The notes: generated by a model not told the origin, from the letters alone. Numbered from the stretch's first letter, positions 24,476-34,292 are shown. The stretch: 64,000 nucleotides of DNA from an uncultured Bacteroides sp. (GCA_902492205.1 CABUKU010000014.1:19889-83888); one strand, 5' to 3'. Numbers and translations: made by a program.

Positions 24476-25090
24476 ATGAAAAGAATCAATTACATCACCA
24501 GTGGATTTTTAGCTGCCGTTGCCATTGTTTTGTTTGCACAATGTGCCGGTAATAAAGGTGAAACAGCGGTAACAGCTAATGCTTCCGAAGGTGTGTCAGG
24601 TACAACCGGAATGAAGATAGCTTATGTAAATGTTGATACGCTATTGACTAAATACAACTTCTGGAATGACTTGAACGAAATGATGTTGCAAAAAGAAGAA
24701 ACAATGCGCGCTACTTTAACTCAGAAAGGACGCGAACTGGAAAATCAAGCCAAAGACTTCCAGACAAAACTTCAAAACAACGCATATGCAACCCGTGAAA
24801 GAGCAGAACAAGAAAATGCAAGACTCGTAAAGAAACAACAAGAATTACAGGATCTTCAGGCTCAACTCCAAAACCAGCTTGCTACGGAAAATCAAAAAAA
24901 CAGCCTTCAGCTTCGCGACTCTATCAATTCTTTCTTGAAGCAATATAATATAGATAAAGGTTATGATTTGATTATCAGCAACACCGGTTTCGACAATCTA
25001 TTGTATGCAAACGAAAAATACGATATTACTAACGAAATCGTAGAAGGTTTGAACAAAAGATATGTTCCTTCAGCTTCTGTTAAAAAGTAA
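24476..25090 (+). CDS. OmpH/Skp-like periplasmic chaperone lipoprotein
   Basis: A 204-residue protein with a lipoprotein signal (Cys23, FAQC), a Thr/Ala-rich linker, then the OmpH domain: the strand MKIAYVNVDTLLTKYNFW, a long coiled coil from about residue 65 to 150 (KGRELENQAKDFQTKL, QQELQDLQAQLQNQL) and a closing strand DLIISNTGFDNLLYANEKYD. OmpH/Skp proteins shield unfolded outer-membrane proteins in the periplasm. A lipid anchor is a Bacteroidetes variation. It follows the small membrane protein and is followed by a strong terminator. Confidence 0.88.
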   Translation: MKRINYITSGFLAAVAIVLFAQCAGNKGETAVTANASEGVSGTTGMKIAYVNVDTLLTKYNFWNDLNEMMLQKEETMRATLTQKGRELENQAKDFQTKLQNNAYATRERAEQENARLVKKQQELQDLQAQLQNQLATENQKNSLQLRDSINSFLKQYNIDKGYDLIISNTGFDNLLYANEKYDITNEIVEGLNKRYVPSASVKK

Positions 25091-25117
25091 TCAAGGAAAA
25101 ACACACAACATAATAAG

Positions 25118-25150
25118 CTCCCCATTGTCTTTGTACAATGGGGAGTTTTT
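25118..25150 (+). terminator. Terminator of the OmpH-like operon
   Basis: Perfect 11-bp stem CTCCCCATTGT (25118-25128) and ACAATGGGGAG (25135-25145), 6-nt loop, TTTTT to 25150. Confidence 0.9.
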
Positions 25151-25168
25151 CTATAAAACACACTTTTC

Positions 25169-26062
25169 ATGATGAAAACTAAATTATCTGCCCCTTCAAA
25201 GCAAGTAATGCTGACTGAAGTTAAAGAATATTTACTAATAGCCCTCGGAATGATACTCTACGGCATCGGATGGACCATCTTCCTTCTGCCCAATGACATT
25301 ACCACGGGAGCAGTTCCGGGTATTGCATCTATCATCTATTTCGGTACGGGATTCCCGGTACAATACACCTATTTCATTATCAACTGCGGATTATTACTGC
25401 TTGCATTGAAAGTGTTGGGATTAAAATTCTGTATAAAAACGATCTTTGCCGTAGTCACCATGACTCTGTTCTTACCTATTATCCAAAAGATAGCTCCTGC
25501 CAATCCTCTGCTACACGACCAACCGTTTATGGCATGTATTTTAGGAGCTTCTTTCTGCGGAAGCGGTATCGGTATTGCCTTTGCAGCAAACGGAAGTACG
25601 GGAGGAACAGATATTATTGCAGCTATTGTCAATAAATATCGTGATATATCGCTCGGTAAAGTATTGTTGATTACCGACCTTATTATTATTACTTCCAGTT
25701 ACTTTGTACTGAGAGATTGGGAAAAGGTTCTTTACGGATATGTAACCCTATACGTAAGCAGCTTTGTTGTAGACCACATGGTGAACAGCACCCGCCAATC
25801 CGTACAGTTCTTTATTATTTCAAACAAATACAAAGAAATCGGTGAACGCATTAACAAGAATCCACACAGAGGGGTAACTATGATTAATGCTACCGGATTC
25901 TATACCGGAAAGGAAGTAAAAATGATGTTTATCCTTGCCAAGAAACGCGAATCGGGTATTATCTTCCAACTCATTAAAGAAATAGATCCCAATGCATTTG
26001 TTTCGCAAAGTGCAGTAATCGGGGTATATGGAGAAGGGTTTGATAAGATTAAAGCTAAGTAA
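25169..26062 (+). CDS. YitT-family membrane protein
   Basis: A 297-residue inner-membrane protein with about five hydrophobic helices in the first ~190 residues (YitT/DUF161 repeats: IALGMILYGIGWTIFLLP, ASFCGSGIGIAFAANGSTGG) and a soluble C-terminal DUF2179 domain (residues ~210-297, RGVTMINATGFYTGKEVKMM). The transported molecule of the family is unknown. Start at ATG 25169 or the adjacent ATG 25172. It lies 19 bp after a terminator, and no clear promoter is seen, so readthrough or a weak promoter must drive it. Confidence 0.88.
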   Translation: MMKTKLSAPSKQVMLTEVKEYLLIALGMILYGIGWTIFLLPNDITTGAVPGIASIIYFGTGFPVQYTYFIINCGLLLLALKVLGLKFCIKTIFAVVTMTLFLPIIQKIAPANPLLHDQPFMACILGASFCGSGIGIAFAANGSTGGTDIIAAIVNKYRDISLGKVLLITDLIIITSSYFVLRDWEKVLYGYVTLYVSSFVVDHMVNSTRQSVQFFIISNKYKEIGERINKNPHRGVTMINATGFYTGKEVKMMFILAKKRESGIIFQLIKEIDPNAFVSQSAVIGVYGEGFDKIKAK

Positions 26063-26085
26063 TAAAAGTCAATCCATACTTAAAA

Positions 26086-26125
26086 AGACAGTGGGCTGTT
26101 TCAATCGAAGCAGCCCACTGTCTTT
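26086..26125. terminator. Bidirectional terminator between YitT and the M16 peptidase
   Basis: 13-bp stem AGACAGTGGGCTG (26086-26098) and CAGCCCACTGTCT (26111-26123), flanked by As on the left and Ts on the right, serving both convergent genes. Confidence 0.88.
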
Positions 26126-29007
26126 TATTTATATATATCTGTTTTCTTCACTTTCACTATCTCACCAAACGATGCCAGCTTCTCCATATCTATCTTTTTG
26201 GAATTGCCCACTATGGCAAACACGATAGGACGGTCTTTTATATTCGATTCATAAAAAGAAACTACATCTTCCATGCTCATTTGCGAAATGTCGGAAAGCA
26301 AATTCTTATTGCCGTCCTCGGTAAAGCCTTCCTTTATCTGTGAAGCTACCTTTTGCGACAGCTTTCTGAAAGGAGGATAGCTGTTATTCACATTATTCAC
26401 GATAGACTGACGCGCCGCTTCCAACTTATCAGGCTTCACCGGCATGTTATTAATCAAATTGACAAGTACTTCCAATGCATCTACTGTTTTATCACTTTGA
26501 GTGGAAAGCATCGTCATAAAGCTACCCGGTTCATTCCAATGTTTTCTTGAAGGAAGTTCATACCTTGCACTCACCCTGTATGCTAATGAGCGAAACTCCC
26601 GAATCTCCTGAAACATAAGGGAAGACATGTCACCGCCGAAATAACTGCTCAATAACCGGGAAGTGTTACGGTATTTATCACCGGAAGTGATCCCCCCCAG
26701 CACATAACCATAAACAATGCTTTGCGCCACTTTGGGATCATCAAAGAAATAAACTGTCGGCTTATTATAAACCTGCAATTTATTATGAACAGAAGCATCG
26801 GAAGCAACTATTATTTTATCGAGTTCAAGATTCTTCTCTATTTGTTCTACCACCTTTGATACAGGCAATGTTCCGCTGTAATGGAAATCACATTCCACAG
26901 TCTTGACCTTATCAAACAAAGCCAGCAAATCTTTTCCTTTCAGCTTCTTCACTTCGGACAAAGACAATTTGGTAAGATAAGATGATTTGTTTCCATATCT
27001 TACTTTATGCAGCAAAGCACCCGCCACATCGTCACTCGACTTGAAAAAGGCTTTCTGAATCACCTTTTCTTCATCTACCACTTGTTTCAGCTTCTTATCA
27101 TCTGCTTTTACATGTTTGATAAAATCACCAACCAACATCATTGTTTCATCAAAATGACTATCAAAACCGGTTACTTTCAATGTAAAACTATTCTTGTCGG
27201 CATCACAATCAAGTGTGCTGCCCAGCGTCTGCAATTTCCCCCTGAATTCATCGAATGTCAGAGTATCTGTTCCCAAGAAAGGAAGATAAGTTTTTAATTG
27301 ATTCAGCATAGGAGCTTCCCACGTACCGATACCATAAGAAATATTCAATGTGAATATCTCATTGACCGGATTGGAAACAGAGTAAAGAACGGCTTTAGGT
27401 GCAAGCCGAACAGTTTGCACATCCTTATCGAAGTCTATAAATCTCGTTGGAGTTTCCGTTACCGGAATCTGCTCTATCTGCTTGGCATACTCCGATTTAC
27501 TATCAGTGTTTCGTGGAGCAACAGGTTTGAAATCCGGTTTAGGCAAATTATCTTTAGGATACCTCCCGGTTTTCTTTTTTATATATAGGTAATCGTCACC
27601 AAAATATTTACGGGCAACCGCTACTACATCTTCTTTAGTCAATGCATTGATACGCGACATTTCATCCATATACTCTTCCCAACTCTTACCTTGCGAGAAA
27701 AGCATGAACATGGCTTGTGCACGCGAATCTATATTCTCTAAAGCGGAATCATACTTTCGTTTCTGCTCCAACTTCAAAGCATTGAAAGCCTCATCGGTAA
27801 AGTCTCCGTTCTTTACCCGGTTAATCTCATTCCAGACCAATTTTTCTGCCGAGCCATAGGTTTGGAAAAGAAGTTTAGGAACTACTGCAAGCCCTAATAT
27901 ACCTGCTTCATTCAAGCTTTGGTTCATAGACATGGCAGTCATAACCTTATGGTTTACCATGAGCTTATCCAAATATCCCGTACCGTTTTCATTATTCAAG
28001 ATTCCTATCGCTACGTTTAACGCAACCTGATCTTCATGGTTGGCAGGAACGCCACGGAAACCTAAAGCAAGTATCTTCACAAAAGGGACAGGTACTTTGA
28101 TTGTTACCTTTTCCTTTCCCTTGAAAGGCGGCAAAGCAACCACCTCCCTTTTAGGTGCTTCCCCTCTTGGTACACGTGAAAATGTTGCTTCGAGAACAGG
28201 AATAACCTTTTCCGTATCAAAATCACCGCAAAGAATCAATCCCATATTAGAAGCCACATAATACTTCTCGAAGAACTCTCTCATCTCCGATAAGCGTGGG
28301 TTCTTCAGATTCTCCGTACTTCCCACAATAGGATAAGCGTAAGGATGAGGATAAAAATAACGGTGAGTTAACTTTTCCATCGCCTGCATTCCCATCATAT
28401 CCGTGTACATGTTCTTCTCCTCATACACTGTTTCCAGTTCACTTTGGAAAAGACGGAACACCGGATTGATAAGTCGCTCGCTGTTTATTTCCGCCCAATG
28501 GGCAAAGTATTGAGGTGAAAATGTATTGTGATATACAGTGAAGTCATAAGACGTTCCTGCATTCAAAGCTGTCCCTCCATACTTGGAAATAAGGCTGTTG
28601 AATTCATTTGGAATGGCATACCCGGCAGCACGGAGGCTTAGTTCGTTTATCTCTTTCTGAATTTGCAACCGGACTTTCTCATCCTTATTTTGTGCCAGCT
28701 CGTCATACTTCTCTGCAATGGAATCCAAAATAAGTTTCTCGGCATCATAGTCGGTAGTACCTATTTTATCGGTTCCTTTAAACATCATATGCTCAAAGTA
28801 GTGTGCAATACCGGTATCGGGACAATCCTTTGCCCCTGCCTTTACAACTATCGCACCGAAAACTTTCGGTTGGCTGTGGTCTTCGTTTAACCACACGGTT
28901 AATCCGTTACTTAACTTATGTTCTTTGACTTTTAATGATTCAGGCATCTGTGCTGAATTTATGGATATGCACCATGCTACAAGCATTGCGGTAAGGAATG
29001 CTCTCAT
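26125..29007 (-). CDS. M16-family (insulinase-type) zinc peptidase, secreted
   Basis: The ATG at 29007 gives a signal peptide (residues 1-20) and a 960-residue protein; a longer frame begins at 29130 but would overlap the upstream gene. The inverted zinc motif HYFEH is at residues 69-73, with the downstream Glu in ELETVYEEKNMY. A second M16 half without the motif follows (from ~500), as is normal for two-domain periplasmic members. It ends at a shared terminator with yitT. It is the last gene of a three-gene operon with the FtsB-like protein and a small membrane protein. Confidence 0.92.
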   Translation of the reverse strand: MRAFLTAMLVAWCISINSAQMPESLKVKEHKLSNGLTVWLNEDHSQPKVFGAIVVKAGAKDCPDTGIAHYFEHMMFKGTDKIGTTDYDAEKLILDSIAEKYDELAQNKDEKVRLQIQKEINELSLRAAGYAIPNEFNSLISKYGGTALNAGTSYDFTVYHNTFSPQYFAHWAEINSERLINPVFRLFQSELETVYEEKNMYTDMMGMQAMEKLTHRYFYPHPYAYPIVGSTENLKNPRLSEMREFFEKYYVASNMGLILCGDFDTEKVIPVLEATFSRVPRGEAPKREVVALPPFKGKEKVTIKVPVPFVKILALGFRGVPANHEDQVALNVAIGILNNENGTGYLDKLMVNHKVMTAMSMNQSLNEAGILGLAVVPKLLFQTYGSAEKLVWNEINRVKNGDFTDEAFNALKLEQKRKYDSALENIDSRAQAMFMLFSQGKSWEEYMDEMSRINALTKEDVVAVARKYFGDDYLYIKKKTGRYPKDNLPKPDFKPVAPRNTDSKSEYAKQIEQIPVTETPTRFIDFDKDVQTVRLAPKAVLYSVSNPVNEIFTLNISYGIGTWEAPMLNQLKTYLPFLGTDTLTFDEFRGKLQTLGSTLDCDADKNSFTLKVTGFDSHFDETMMLVGDFIKHVKADDKKLKQVVDEEKVIQKAFFKSSDDVAGALLHKVRYGNKSSYLTKLSLSEVKKLKGKDLLALFDKVKTVECDFHYSGTLPVSKVVEQIEKNLELDKIIVASDASVHNKLQVYNKPTVYFFDDPKVAQSIVYGYVLGGITSGDKYRNTSRLLSSYFGGDMSSLMFQEIREFRSLAYRVSARYELPSRKHWNEPGSFMTMLSTQSDKTVDALEVLVNLINNMPVKPDKLEAARQSIVNNVNNSYPPFRKLSQKVASQIKEGFTEDGNKNLLSDISQMSMEDVVSFYESNIKDRPIVFAIVGNSKKIDMEKLASFGEIVKVKKTDIYK

Positions 29008-29039
29008 GGGAGGCTTGATATTAGAATAAATAATGTTTC

Positions 29040-29384
29040 TTATCTCCTTTTTTCTTTTTCTTCTTCCTGCGGAATGCGGAAAGCCGTATAGAGTTCGAGA
29101 ACTGCCGCTATCGTCAGGCAGGCAATCCACTCGTTACCGTGTGTGGTAAACATGAACAGAGCAGTAACTACCAGTAACAAAGCTCCGAACACTTGCTGTT
29201 TGCGAAGCCTTTTAATAGTAGGGTTATCGCCATGATACCAATTGGTAATTTGAGCAAAAGCTGCAAGCACCGCCCCTATCGTATAAACAACGGGAGAATA
29301 TTCCCATGTAGTAATTTTAGTTGCAGCACCTATCAGGATAAGCACGGCACCCACCGCAAAAAGAGTTGATTGATATACTTTCAT
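29040..29384 (-). CDS. Small four-helix membrane protein
   Basis: A 114-residue protein with four predicted transmembrane helices (about residues 5-22, 32-47, 66-82 and 85-103) and a charged C-terminal tail. No enzyme motif or family is recognised; similar small proteins are common in Bacteroidales. It starts 2 bp after the stop of the FtsB-like gene and is followed by the M16 peptidase 33 bp on, so the three are cotranscribed. Its function is not predictable. Confidence 0.75.
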   Translation of the reverse strand: MKVYQSTLFAVGAVLILIGAATKITTWEYSPVVYTIGAVLAAFAQITNWYHGDNPTIKRLRKQQVFGALLLVVTALFMFTTHGNEWIACLTIAAVLELYTAFRIPQEEEKEKRR

Positions 29385-29386
29385 TT

Positions 29387-29686
29387 TCAGTTTTCTTCAA
29401 ATACGTAAATGTCCTCATCGGGTTTCTTCATCAGATATTTCTCACGAGCCACCTTCTCCATTGCATCCGGATTGGTCATCAGCTCGTTCAGGCGCTTGGT
29501 ATTCTCATCATATTCCGCCTGATACTTTTCTATTTCCCGATGGAGTGCATTTATCTCACGCTGATTGGATATGCGGCGAACAATGCTGTTCTCATCAAGG
29601 AAGCCGATGATAACACCAAAAGCCACAATCGTAATCAGGTATTTATTTTTTCGAATAAAGTTCCAGACAGTTAGTAGTTTACTCAT
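29387..29686 (-). CDS. FtsB/DivIC-type septum formation initiator
   Basis: I start it at ATG 29686 (99 residues); a frame from 29734 would begin upstream of the promoter's -7 element. A transmembrane helix (about residues 14-31) is followed by a coiled coil (INALHREIEKYQAEYDENTKRL in two parts) and the DivIC closing motif PDAMEKVAREKYLMKKPDEDIYVFEE. Such proteins bridge FtsL and FtsQ at the division site. The gene has a Bacteroides promoter at 29712 and leads a three-gene operon. It diverges from dnaX. Confidence 0.9.
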   Translation of the reverse strand: MSKLLTVWNFIRKNKYLITIVAFGVIIGFLDENSIVRRISNQREINALHREIEKYQAEYDENTKRLNELMTNPDAMEKVAREKYLMKKPDEDIYVFEEN

Positions 29687-29711
29687 TTCTTTCTGATGAT
29701 TGAATATGACG

Positions 29712-29719
29712 CAAAGATA
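29712..29719 (-). promoter_or_regulatory. -7 promoter element of the FtsB-like operon
   Basis: The minus strand reads TATCTTTG, a full TAnnTTTG match, 26 bp before ATG 29686. This argues against translation starting at 29734. Confidence 0.6.
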
Positions 29720-29751
29720 AGTTTTTTTTTTCATTATTCATTTTATTGCAC

Positions 29752-29759
29752 TACATTTG
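29752..29759 (+). promoter_or_regulatory. -7 promoter element of dnaX
   Basis: TACATTTG is a full TAnnTTTG match, 32 bp before the ATG at 29791. Confidence 0.6.
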
Positions 29760-29790
29760 CAAGACTGAATAAAGACAGTTTAGAAGAATT

Positions 29791-31608
29791 ATGGAAAATT
29801 ATATAGTATCAGCCCGCAAGTATCGTCCGTCCACTTTTGATTCCGTGGTAGGACAAAAAGCACTGACCACCACATTGAAGAACGCAATCGCTACACAAAA
29901 ACTGGCTCATGCCTATTTATTCTGCGGTCCGCGTGGTGTGGGAAAGACTACATGCGCACGTATCTTTGCCAAAACAATCAATTGCCAGCATCTCACAGCC
30001 GAAGGAGAAGCTTGCAACGAATGTGAGTCATGTGTAGCTTTCAACGAGCAACGTTCTTATAATATCCATGAACTCGATGCCGCATCCAACAATTCGGTAG
30101 AGGATATACGTACCTTGATAGAACAAGTACGCATACCGCCTCAAATCGGTAAGTATAAAGTATATATCATTGATGAGGTACACATGCTTTCGGCTGCCGC
30201 TTTCAATGCTTTCCTTAAAACATTGGAAGAACCGCCCAAACATGCTATCTTTATCCTTGCTACTACCGAAAAGCATAAGATTCTGCCTACCATTCTTTCA
30301 CGTTGCCAGATATATGACTTCAACCGCATCACTGTAAACGACACAGTGGAACATCTTATTTATGTAGCCCAAAAAGAAGGTATCACAGCAGAACCCGAAG
30401 CACTGAACGTCATTGCACAAAAAGCCGACGGAGGTATGCGTGACGCCCTATCCATTTTTGACCAAGTAGTGAGTTTCACAGGAGGAAACATACAGTATAA
30501 AAGCGTTATTGAAAACCTGAATGTGTTGGATTATGAATATTACTTTCGCCTCACCGATTGCTTCCTCGAAAATAAAGTAAGCGATGTTTTGCTGATATTC
30601 AATGACATTTTAAATAAAGGCTTTGACGGCAGCCACTTCATTACGGGGCTATCGTCGCACTTCCGTGACCTGCTTGTGGGCAAAGATGCCGCCACTCTTC
30701 CTCTATTGGAAGTGGGCGCAAGTATTCGTGAACGTTATCAGGCACAGGCACAAAAGTGTAAACCGCAATTTCTGTACCGTGCGATGAAACTCTGCAATGA
30801 TTGCGATTTGAATTACCGCGCCAGCAAAAACAAACGTTTACTGGTGGAACTAACTCTAATCCAAGTTTGCCAGTTGACACAGGAAACCGAAGATGTCTCT
30901 GGTGGGCATAGCCCTAAACAAACTATAAAACCAGTATTTTCGCAGCAACATGCAGCACCGCAACAGCCCGCACAGGCTGCTACCGGGAATAATGTTGCCC
31001 AACAAGTTGCACCCGCACCTGTGCAACAAGCGGTTGCGCAAGCACAACCCGCACAACAGCCTCAACAGGCAAATGCAAGAGTTATCGGTCATAGTCCTAT
31101 CGTTCAGACACAAGAGGAAAAGAAAATTCCCAAGTTAAAAACCGGAAGTCTGGGCATCTCTATCAGAAATCCTCGTAAAGAAGAAGACAAACCTCAGAAT
31201 GATACCGTTCAAAGAGAGCAACCCAAAGTTGTTATTGAGGAAGATTTCATGTTCAATGAAAAAGACCTGGGATATTATTGGAGAGAGTTTGCCACAAATC
31301 TGCCGATAGAAGAAAAAGCAAATGCCGGGCGCATGATGAACATGACACCCAAACTACTCAACGACACTACATTTGAAGTCGCAGTAGATAATGAAATGGT
31401 GGAGAAGTTTATGACTACGCTCATCCCGCAAATACAAAATCATTTGCGTTCAAAATTGCGTAACAGTAAAATAACAATGACTGTCCGTGTCAGCGAACCA
31501 ACAGAGAATGTACGTGCATACAGCAAAGTGGAGCAGTTCCAGATGATGAATCAAAAGAACCCGAACCTTGCCAGACTGAAAGAGGAATTCGGGTTGGAGT
31601 TATTTTAA
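29791..31608 (+). CDS. dnaX: DNA polymerase III subunit gamma/tau
   Basis: A 605-residue clamp-loader ATPase. Walker A GPRGVGKT is at 46-53, the zinc-binding Cys at 65, 75, 78 and 81, Walker B IIDEVH at 126-131, and the LSRCQIYDF sensor motif follows. The AAA+ and lid domains fill ~1-365. A Gln/Ala/Pro-rich linker (about 380-430) leads to a tau-like C-terminus that binds other replication proteins. It is a single gene with its own promoter; the 3' end overlaps the convergent PagL-like gene by 9 bp, and no terminator is seen. Confidence 0.96.
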   Translation: MENYIVSARKYRPSTFDSVVGQKALTTTLKNAIATQKLAHAYLFCGPRGVGKTTCARIFAKTINCQHLTAEGEACNECESCVAFNEQRSYNIHELDAASNNSVEDIRTLIEQVRIPPQIGKYKVYIIDEVHMLSAAAFNAFLKTLEEPPKHAIFILATTEKHKILPTILSRCQIYDFNRITVNDTVEHLIYVAQKEGITAEPEALNVIAQKADGGMRDALSIFDQVVSFTGGNIQYKSVIENLNVLDYEYYFRLTDCFLENKVSDVLLIFNDILNKGFDGSHFITGLSSHFRDLLVGKDAATLPLLEVGASIRERYQAQAQKCKPQFLYRAMKLCNDCDLNYRASKNKRLLVELTLIQVCQLTQETEDVSGGHSPKQTIKPVFSQQHAAPQQPAQAATGNNVAQQVAPAPVQQAVAQAQPAQQPQQANARVIGHSPIVQTQEEKKIPKLKTGSLGISIRNPRKEEDKPQNDTVQREQPKVVIEEDFMFNEKDLGYYWREFATNLPIEEKANAGRMMNMTPKLLNDTTFEVAVDNEMVEKFMTTLIPQIQNHLRSKLRNSKITMTVRVSEPTENVRAYSKVEQFQMMNQKNPNLARLKEEFGLELF

Positions 31609-32835
31609 GAACCTGTATCCCACACCCAGCATCAGGTTGTTAGGATCTTTAAATTTGCTCAACTGATAGCCTACGTGCAGGAACAAATGTCGTGTGATAG
31701 AGGTTTTAAGCGCCAGAATCTGATAAAACCCTTTTGTATCCTCACCACTGTATATCAGATTTCGTCCAACTCCGAAGTTTATGGAAAAAATAGGCATTAC
31801 CAGTTCCCCACGGAGAGACAAGCCTACCGCAAACTGTTTACGGAAAGGAGGACGATGAAACTTTGCATCACTTGAGTTGGTTCCATATACCATATAATCT
31901 TTAATATTGGCACTTTCATCATATTGCGCATCCATAGAAACTCCTGCCCTGAAGTATTTATTAAAGTTATACATCGGGCTGAAATTAAGGCCTATGATGC
32001 CGAATGAACCGGGGATCAGATAAGGGGTATCATTTTTTATAAACCCTCTTTTACGAGTAGCTCCATATACCACCAGATCATAACTGATGTATGGCTTAAC
32101 AACAGGCAATTTGGAGCGCACTCTTCCTGACGTAAGTACAGTAGTATTGTTATCTCCTAAAGTATGTACAATGCCAATTCTTCCCCCGATAGTATTGACA
32201 CCCGAATTCGGATAACGTGTATTACCATTAGAAAAATGGCTTAAGTCCACACCTGCCACCAAATTCCACTGTGAATGAAGTTGCCAATTCAGGAGAAAGC
32301 CCAAATTGATATATGCATTGATTTTCGAACCAACGACATCATTCTTCGGATTATGTATTTCATCATATTTCTTCCAACCGAAAGAAGCACCGAAATTCCA
32401 CTCATAATCAAGCGATAAGTGGGAAGACAACTGTTTGATACGTGCCCCTTGGAAAACATAAATTGCTACCGGATTACCCAATTCAGGGGAGGAAAAAGAA
32501 TTATAAGCAATGCCGATACCCTGATAAGCATGGGGATATAATTGCCCCAGATAAGAATCTTTTCCAAACCGGAAAGCATATTTCAAATGTGCGGAAAGCG
32601 CTCGGTTAATCCTTTTTTGTTGCAGGTTATCTCCTTTGAAAAAGTCATTTGTGGGAGTTACATAACCGGGACGAATATCGAAACCTATTTGATGAATAAA
32701 CTTATGAGAAACAGTATCGACTTTCAATTTAACGGATTCTTTCGGTGTTTGAGCGGCCAGTTTGCTGTTAACCGACAATAATGCCAGCAAGCAAACCATA
32801 TATAGCAATGATTTGATGTTCATTTTCCTAATCAT
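31600..32835 (-). CDS. PagL-like acyloxyacyl hydrolase (lipid A 3-O-deacylase family)
   Basis: A 411-residue outer-membrane beta-barrel protein with a signal peptide. The start may be ATG 32835 or ATG 32823, the second being just after the stop of the preceding gene. The PagL catalytic motif HFSN is at residues 200-203 (DLSHFSNGN), His200 and Ser202 being the expected pair, followed by the usual PN-x-G-x-N. PagL removes the 3-O acyl chain from lipid A. The protein is about twice as long as classical PagL because of an N-terminal extension. It is cotranscribed with the upstream lipoprotein (8-bp overlap). Confidence 0.85.
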   Translation of the reverse strand: MIRKMNIKSLLYMVCLLALLSVNSKLAAQTPKESVKLKVDTVSHKFIHQIGFDIRPGYVTPTNDFFKGDNLQQKRINRALSAHLKYAFRFGKDSYLGQLYPHAYQGIGIAYNSFSSPELGNPVAIYVFQGARIKQLSSHLSLDYEWNFGASFGWKKYDEIHNPKNDVVGSKINAYINLGFLLNWQLHSQWNLVAGVDLSHFSNGNTRYPNSGVNTIGGRIGIVHTLGDNNTTVLTSGRVRSKLPVVKPYISYDLVVYGATRKRGFIKNDTPYLIPGSFGIIGLNFSPMYNFNKYFRAGVSMDAQYDESANIKDYMVYGTNSSDAKFHRPPFRKQFAVGLSLRGELVMPIFSINFGVGRNLIYSGEDTKGFYQILALKTSITRHLFLHVGYQLSKFKDPNNLMLGVGYRFLK

Positions 32836-33766
32836 TAATATTCTTACGTGTTATGAAATAGTTCTTAGGCATCATGCTTTGCACCGTACCGCTGATTATT
32901 CGTTGTTTTCCTGTCTTGGGGTGGATAGCATAAAGAGTATATGGAGTTTCAAACCATTCATACTCTAACCATAAAGTAATATGCGAAGTGGTATAAGGCT
33001 GGACAATAATATCTTTTTGCTCTGTATCGGGGAAAGGCAACGGTAAGTTTTGTTGCTTGGAAGTATATTTTGCTTGTTCACCATTCATAACCAAATATCC
33101 ATCAACCAGACTTGGGATCTCAACAGACTGATTATACTCAGCCAACAGACGGAAAGCTTCGGGATTATCACTCGAAAACATTATACGACGAAACTCATTC
33201 TTATAAGGGAACAGATGATACGTTGTAGCCGATCCAATATGGTTTTCTATCATTACACTATTTTTCTCTTCTATCCGCTGTCCGTCATAGGAATACGCAC
33301 TCAGCGAATAAGTGATATGTTCCAACTCATATCTGTCGGACGGGGAAACAGTTACATGTATCTCTTTTGATTCATACTCATTACTTGCCACAAGTAAAAA
33401 TTGGAATGAGGAAGACCGCATGTTCTCATCTACTGTAATTTTCACCTCTTCCGGACTGGTGCCTTCAATGGTGAATGAAAGCATTTCTTCGTGATACACA
33501 ATCTTACCCAACACATCCAGATACATCTGTCCCACTATCAAGTTGCCGGCTGCATCATAAACTTTAATGTTATTTTGCTCGAAAACAGGTATATCCAATG
33601 ACCTCCAACCGGAACCGGAGAAATGAATGGCTGCCTCATCTCCGTTTCCATCCAAAGTCAGTTCGTAAACGGAAGGTTGGAAATCGTCAATGAATACATC
33701 CGGGTTACAGCCACAGAAACCTAATAGAATAAAAATATATGCCGTGAACTTTACGAAAGCTTTCAT
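32828..33766 (-). CDS. Hypothetical lipoprotein upstream of the PagL-like gene
   Basis: A 312-residue lipoprotein with a signal peptide ending at Cys20 (GFCGC). The mature part is predominantly beta (for example YELTLDGNGDEAAIHFSG, EEVKITVDENMRSS, IHVTVSPSDRYELE), suggesting two or three Ig-like or BACON-like sandwich domains, though no family motif is recognised. It overlaps the PagL-like gene by 8 bp. It could be a surface lipoprotein that assists or accompanies lipid A modification, but that rests on gene order alone. Promoter at 33794. Confidence 0.7.
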   Translation of the reverse strand: MKAFVKFTAYIFILLGFCGCNPDVFIDDFQPSVYELTLDGNGDEAAIHFSGSGWRSLDIPVFEQNNIKVYDAAGNLIVGQMYLDVLGKIVYHEEMLSFTIEGTSPEEVKITVDENMRSSSFQFLLVASNEYESKEIHVTVSPSDRYELEHITYSLSAYSYDGQRIEEKNSVMIENHIGSATTYHLFPYKNEFRRIMFSSDNPEAFRLLAEYNQSVEIPSLVDGYLVMNGEQAKYTSKQQNLPLPFPDTEQKDIIVQPYTTSHITLWLEYEWFETPYTLYAIHPKTGKQRIISGTVQSMMPKNYFITRKNIND

Positions 33767-33793
33767 GTTGTTTTATCGTCGTTTTATCGGAAG

Positions 33794-33801
33794 CAAAAGT
33801 A
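33794..33801 (-). promoter_or_regulatory. -7 promoter element of the lipoprotein-PagL operon
   Basis: The minus strand reads TACTTTTG, a TAnnTTTG match, 28 bp before ATG 33766. Confidence 0.5.
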
Positions 33802-33833
33802 GCATATATTTTCAATGTACCAACAGAAGTTTA

Positions 33834-34292
33834 CTATAAATCACGGTTACTCAAACGATACTGAGCCATTTCTTCATATTTGGTTCCCGGACGTCCGTAA
33901 TTACAATAAGGATAAATAGAGATCCCTCCTCTGGGAGTAAAGATGCCTGTTACTTCAATGTATTTGGGATTCATCAACTGAATCAGGTCTTTCATTATAA
34001 TGTTCACACAGTCTTCATGGAAAGCTCCGTGATTACGGAAACTGAACAAATATAGTTTGAGGCTCTTGCTCTCCACCATCTTCACATCGGGCAAATAACT
34101 GATACGGATTTCCGCAAAGTCCGGTTGCCCGGTAATGGGACAAAGACTTGTAAACTCGGGACAGTTGAAACGCACCCAATAATCGTTCCCGGGATGTTTG
34201 TTATCAAAAGCCTCAAGCACCTCGGGTGCATAATCCTGTTTGTATTCTGTTTTGCGTCCTAATAAGGACAGTTGTTCTTTTAAATCAGCCAT
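33834..34292 (-). CDS. queF: NADPH-dependent preQ0 reductase (preQ1 synthase)
   Basis: A 152-residue enzyme of the short (type I) QueF form, which reduces the nitrile of 7-cyano-7-deazaguanine to preQ1 for queuosine synthesis. The catalytic Cys51 lies in EFTSLCPITGQPDF; ESKSLKLYLFSFRNHGAFHEDCVN is the signature with the substrate-binding Glu/Ser and His. The end FTPRGGISIYPY is conserved. It is the third gene of the transporter - queC - queF set. Its start codon is preceded by a 26-bp sequence identical to that before queC. Confidence 0.96.
   Translation of the reverse strand: MADLKEQLSLLGRKTEYKQDYAPEVLEAFDNKHPGNDYWVRFNCPEFTSLCPITGQPDFAEIRISYLPDVKMVESKSLKLYLFSFRNHGAFHEDCVNIIMKDLIQLMNPKYIEVTGIFTPRGGISIYPYCNYGRPGTKYEEMAQYRLSNRDL

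Noticed and set aside
29791..31608. Programmed frameshift in dnaX as in E. coli
   Set aside because: No A AAA AAG heptamer with a following stop was found at the expected place; the frame runs through to a full tau-type C-terminus.
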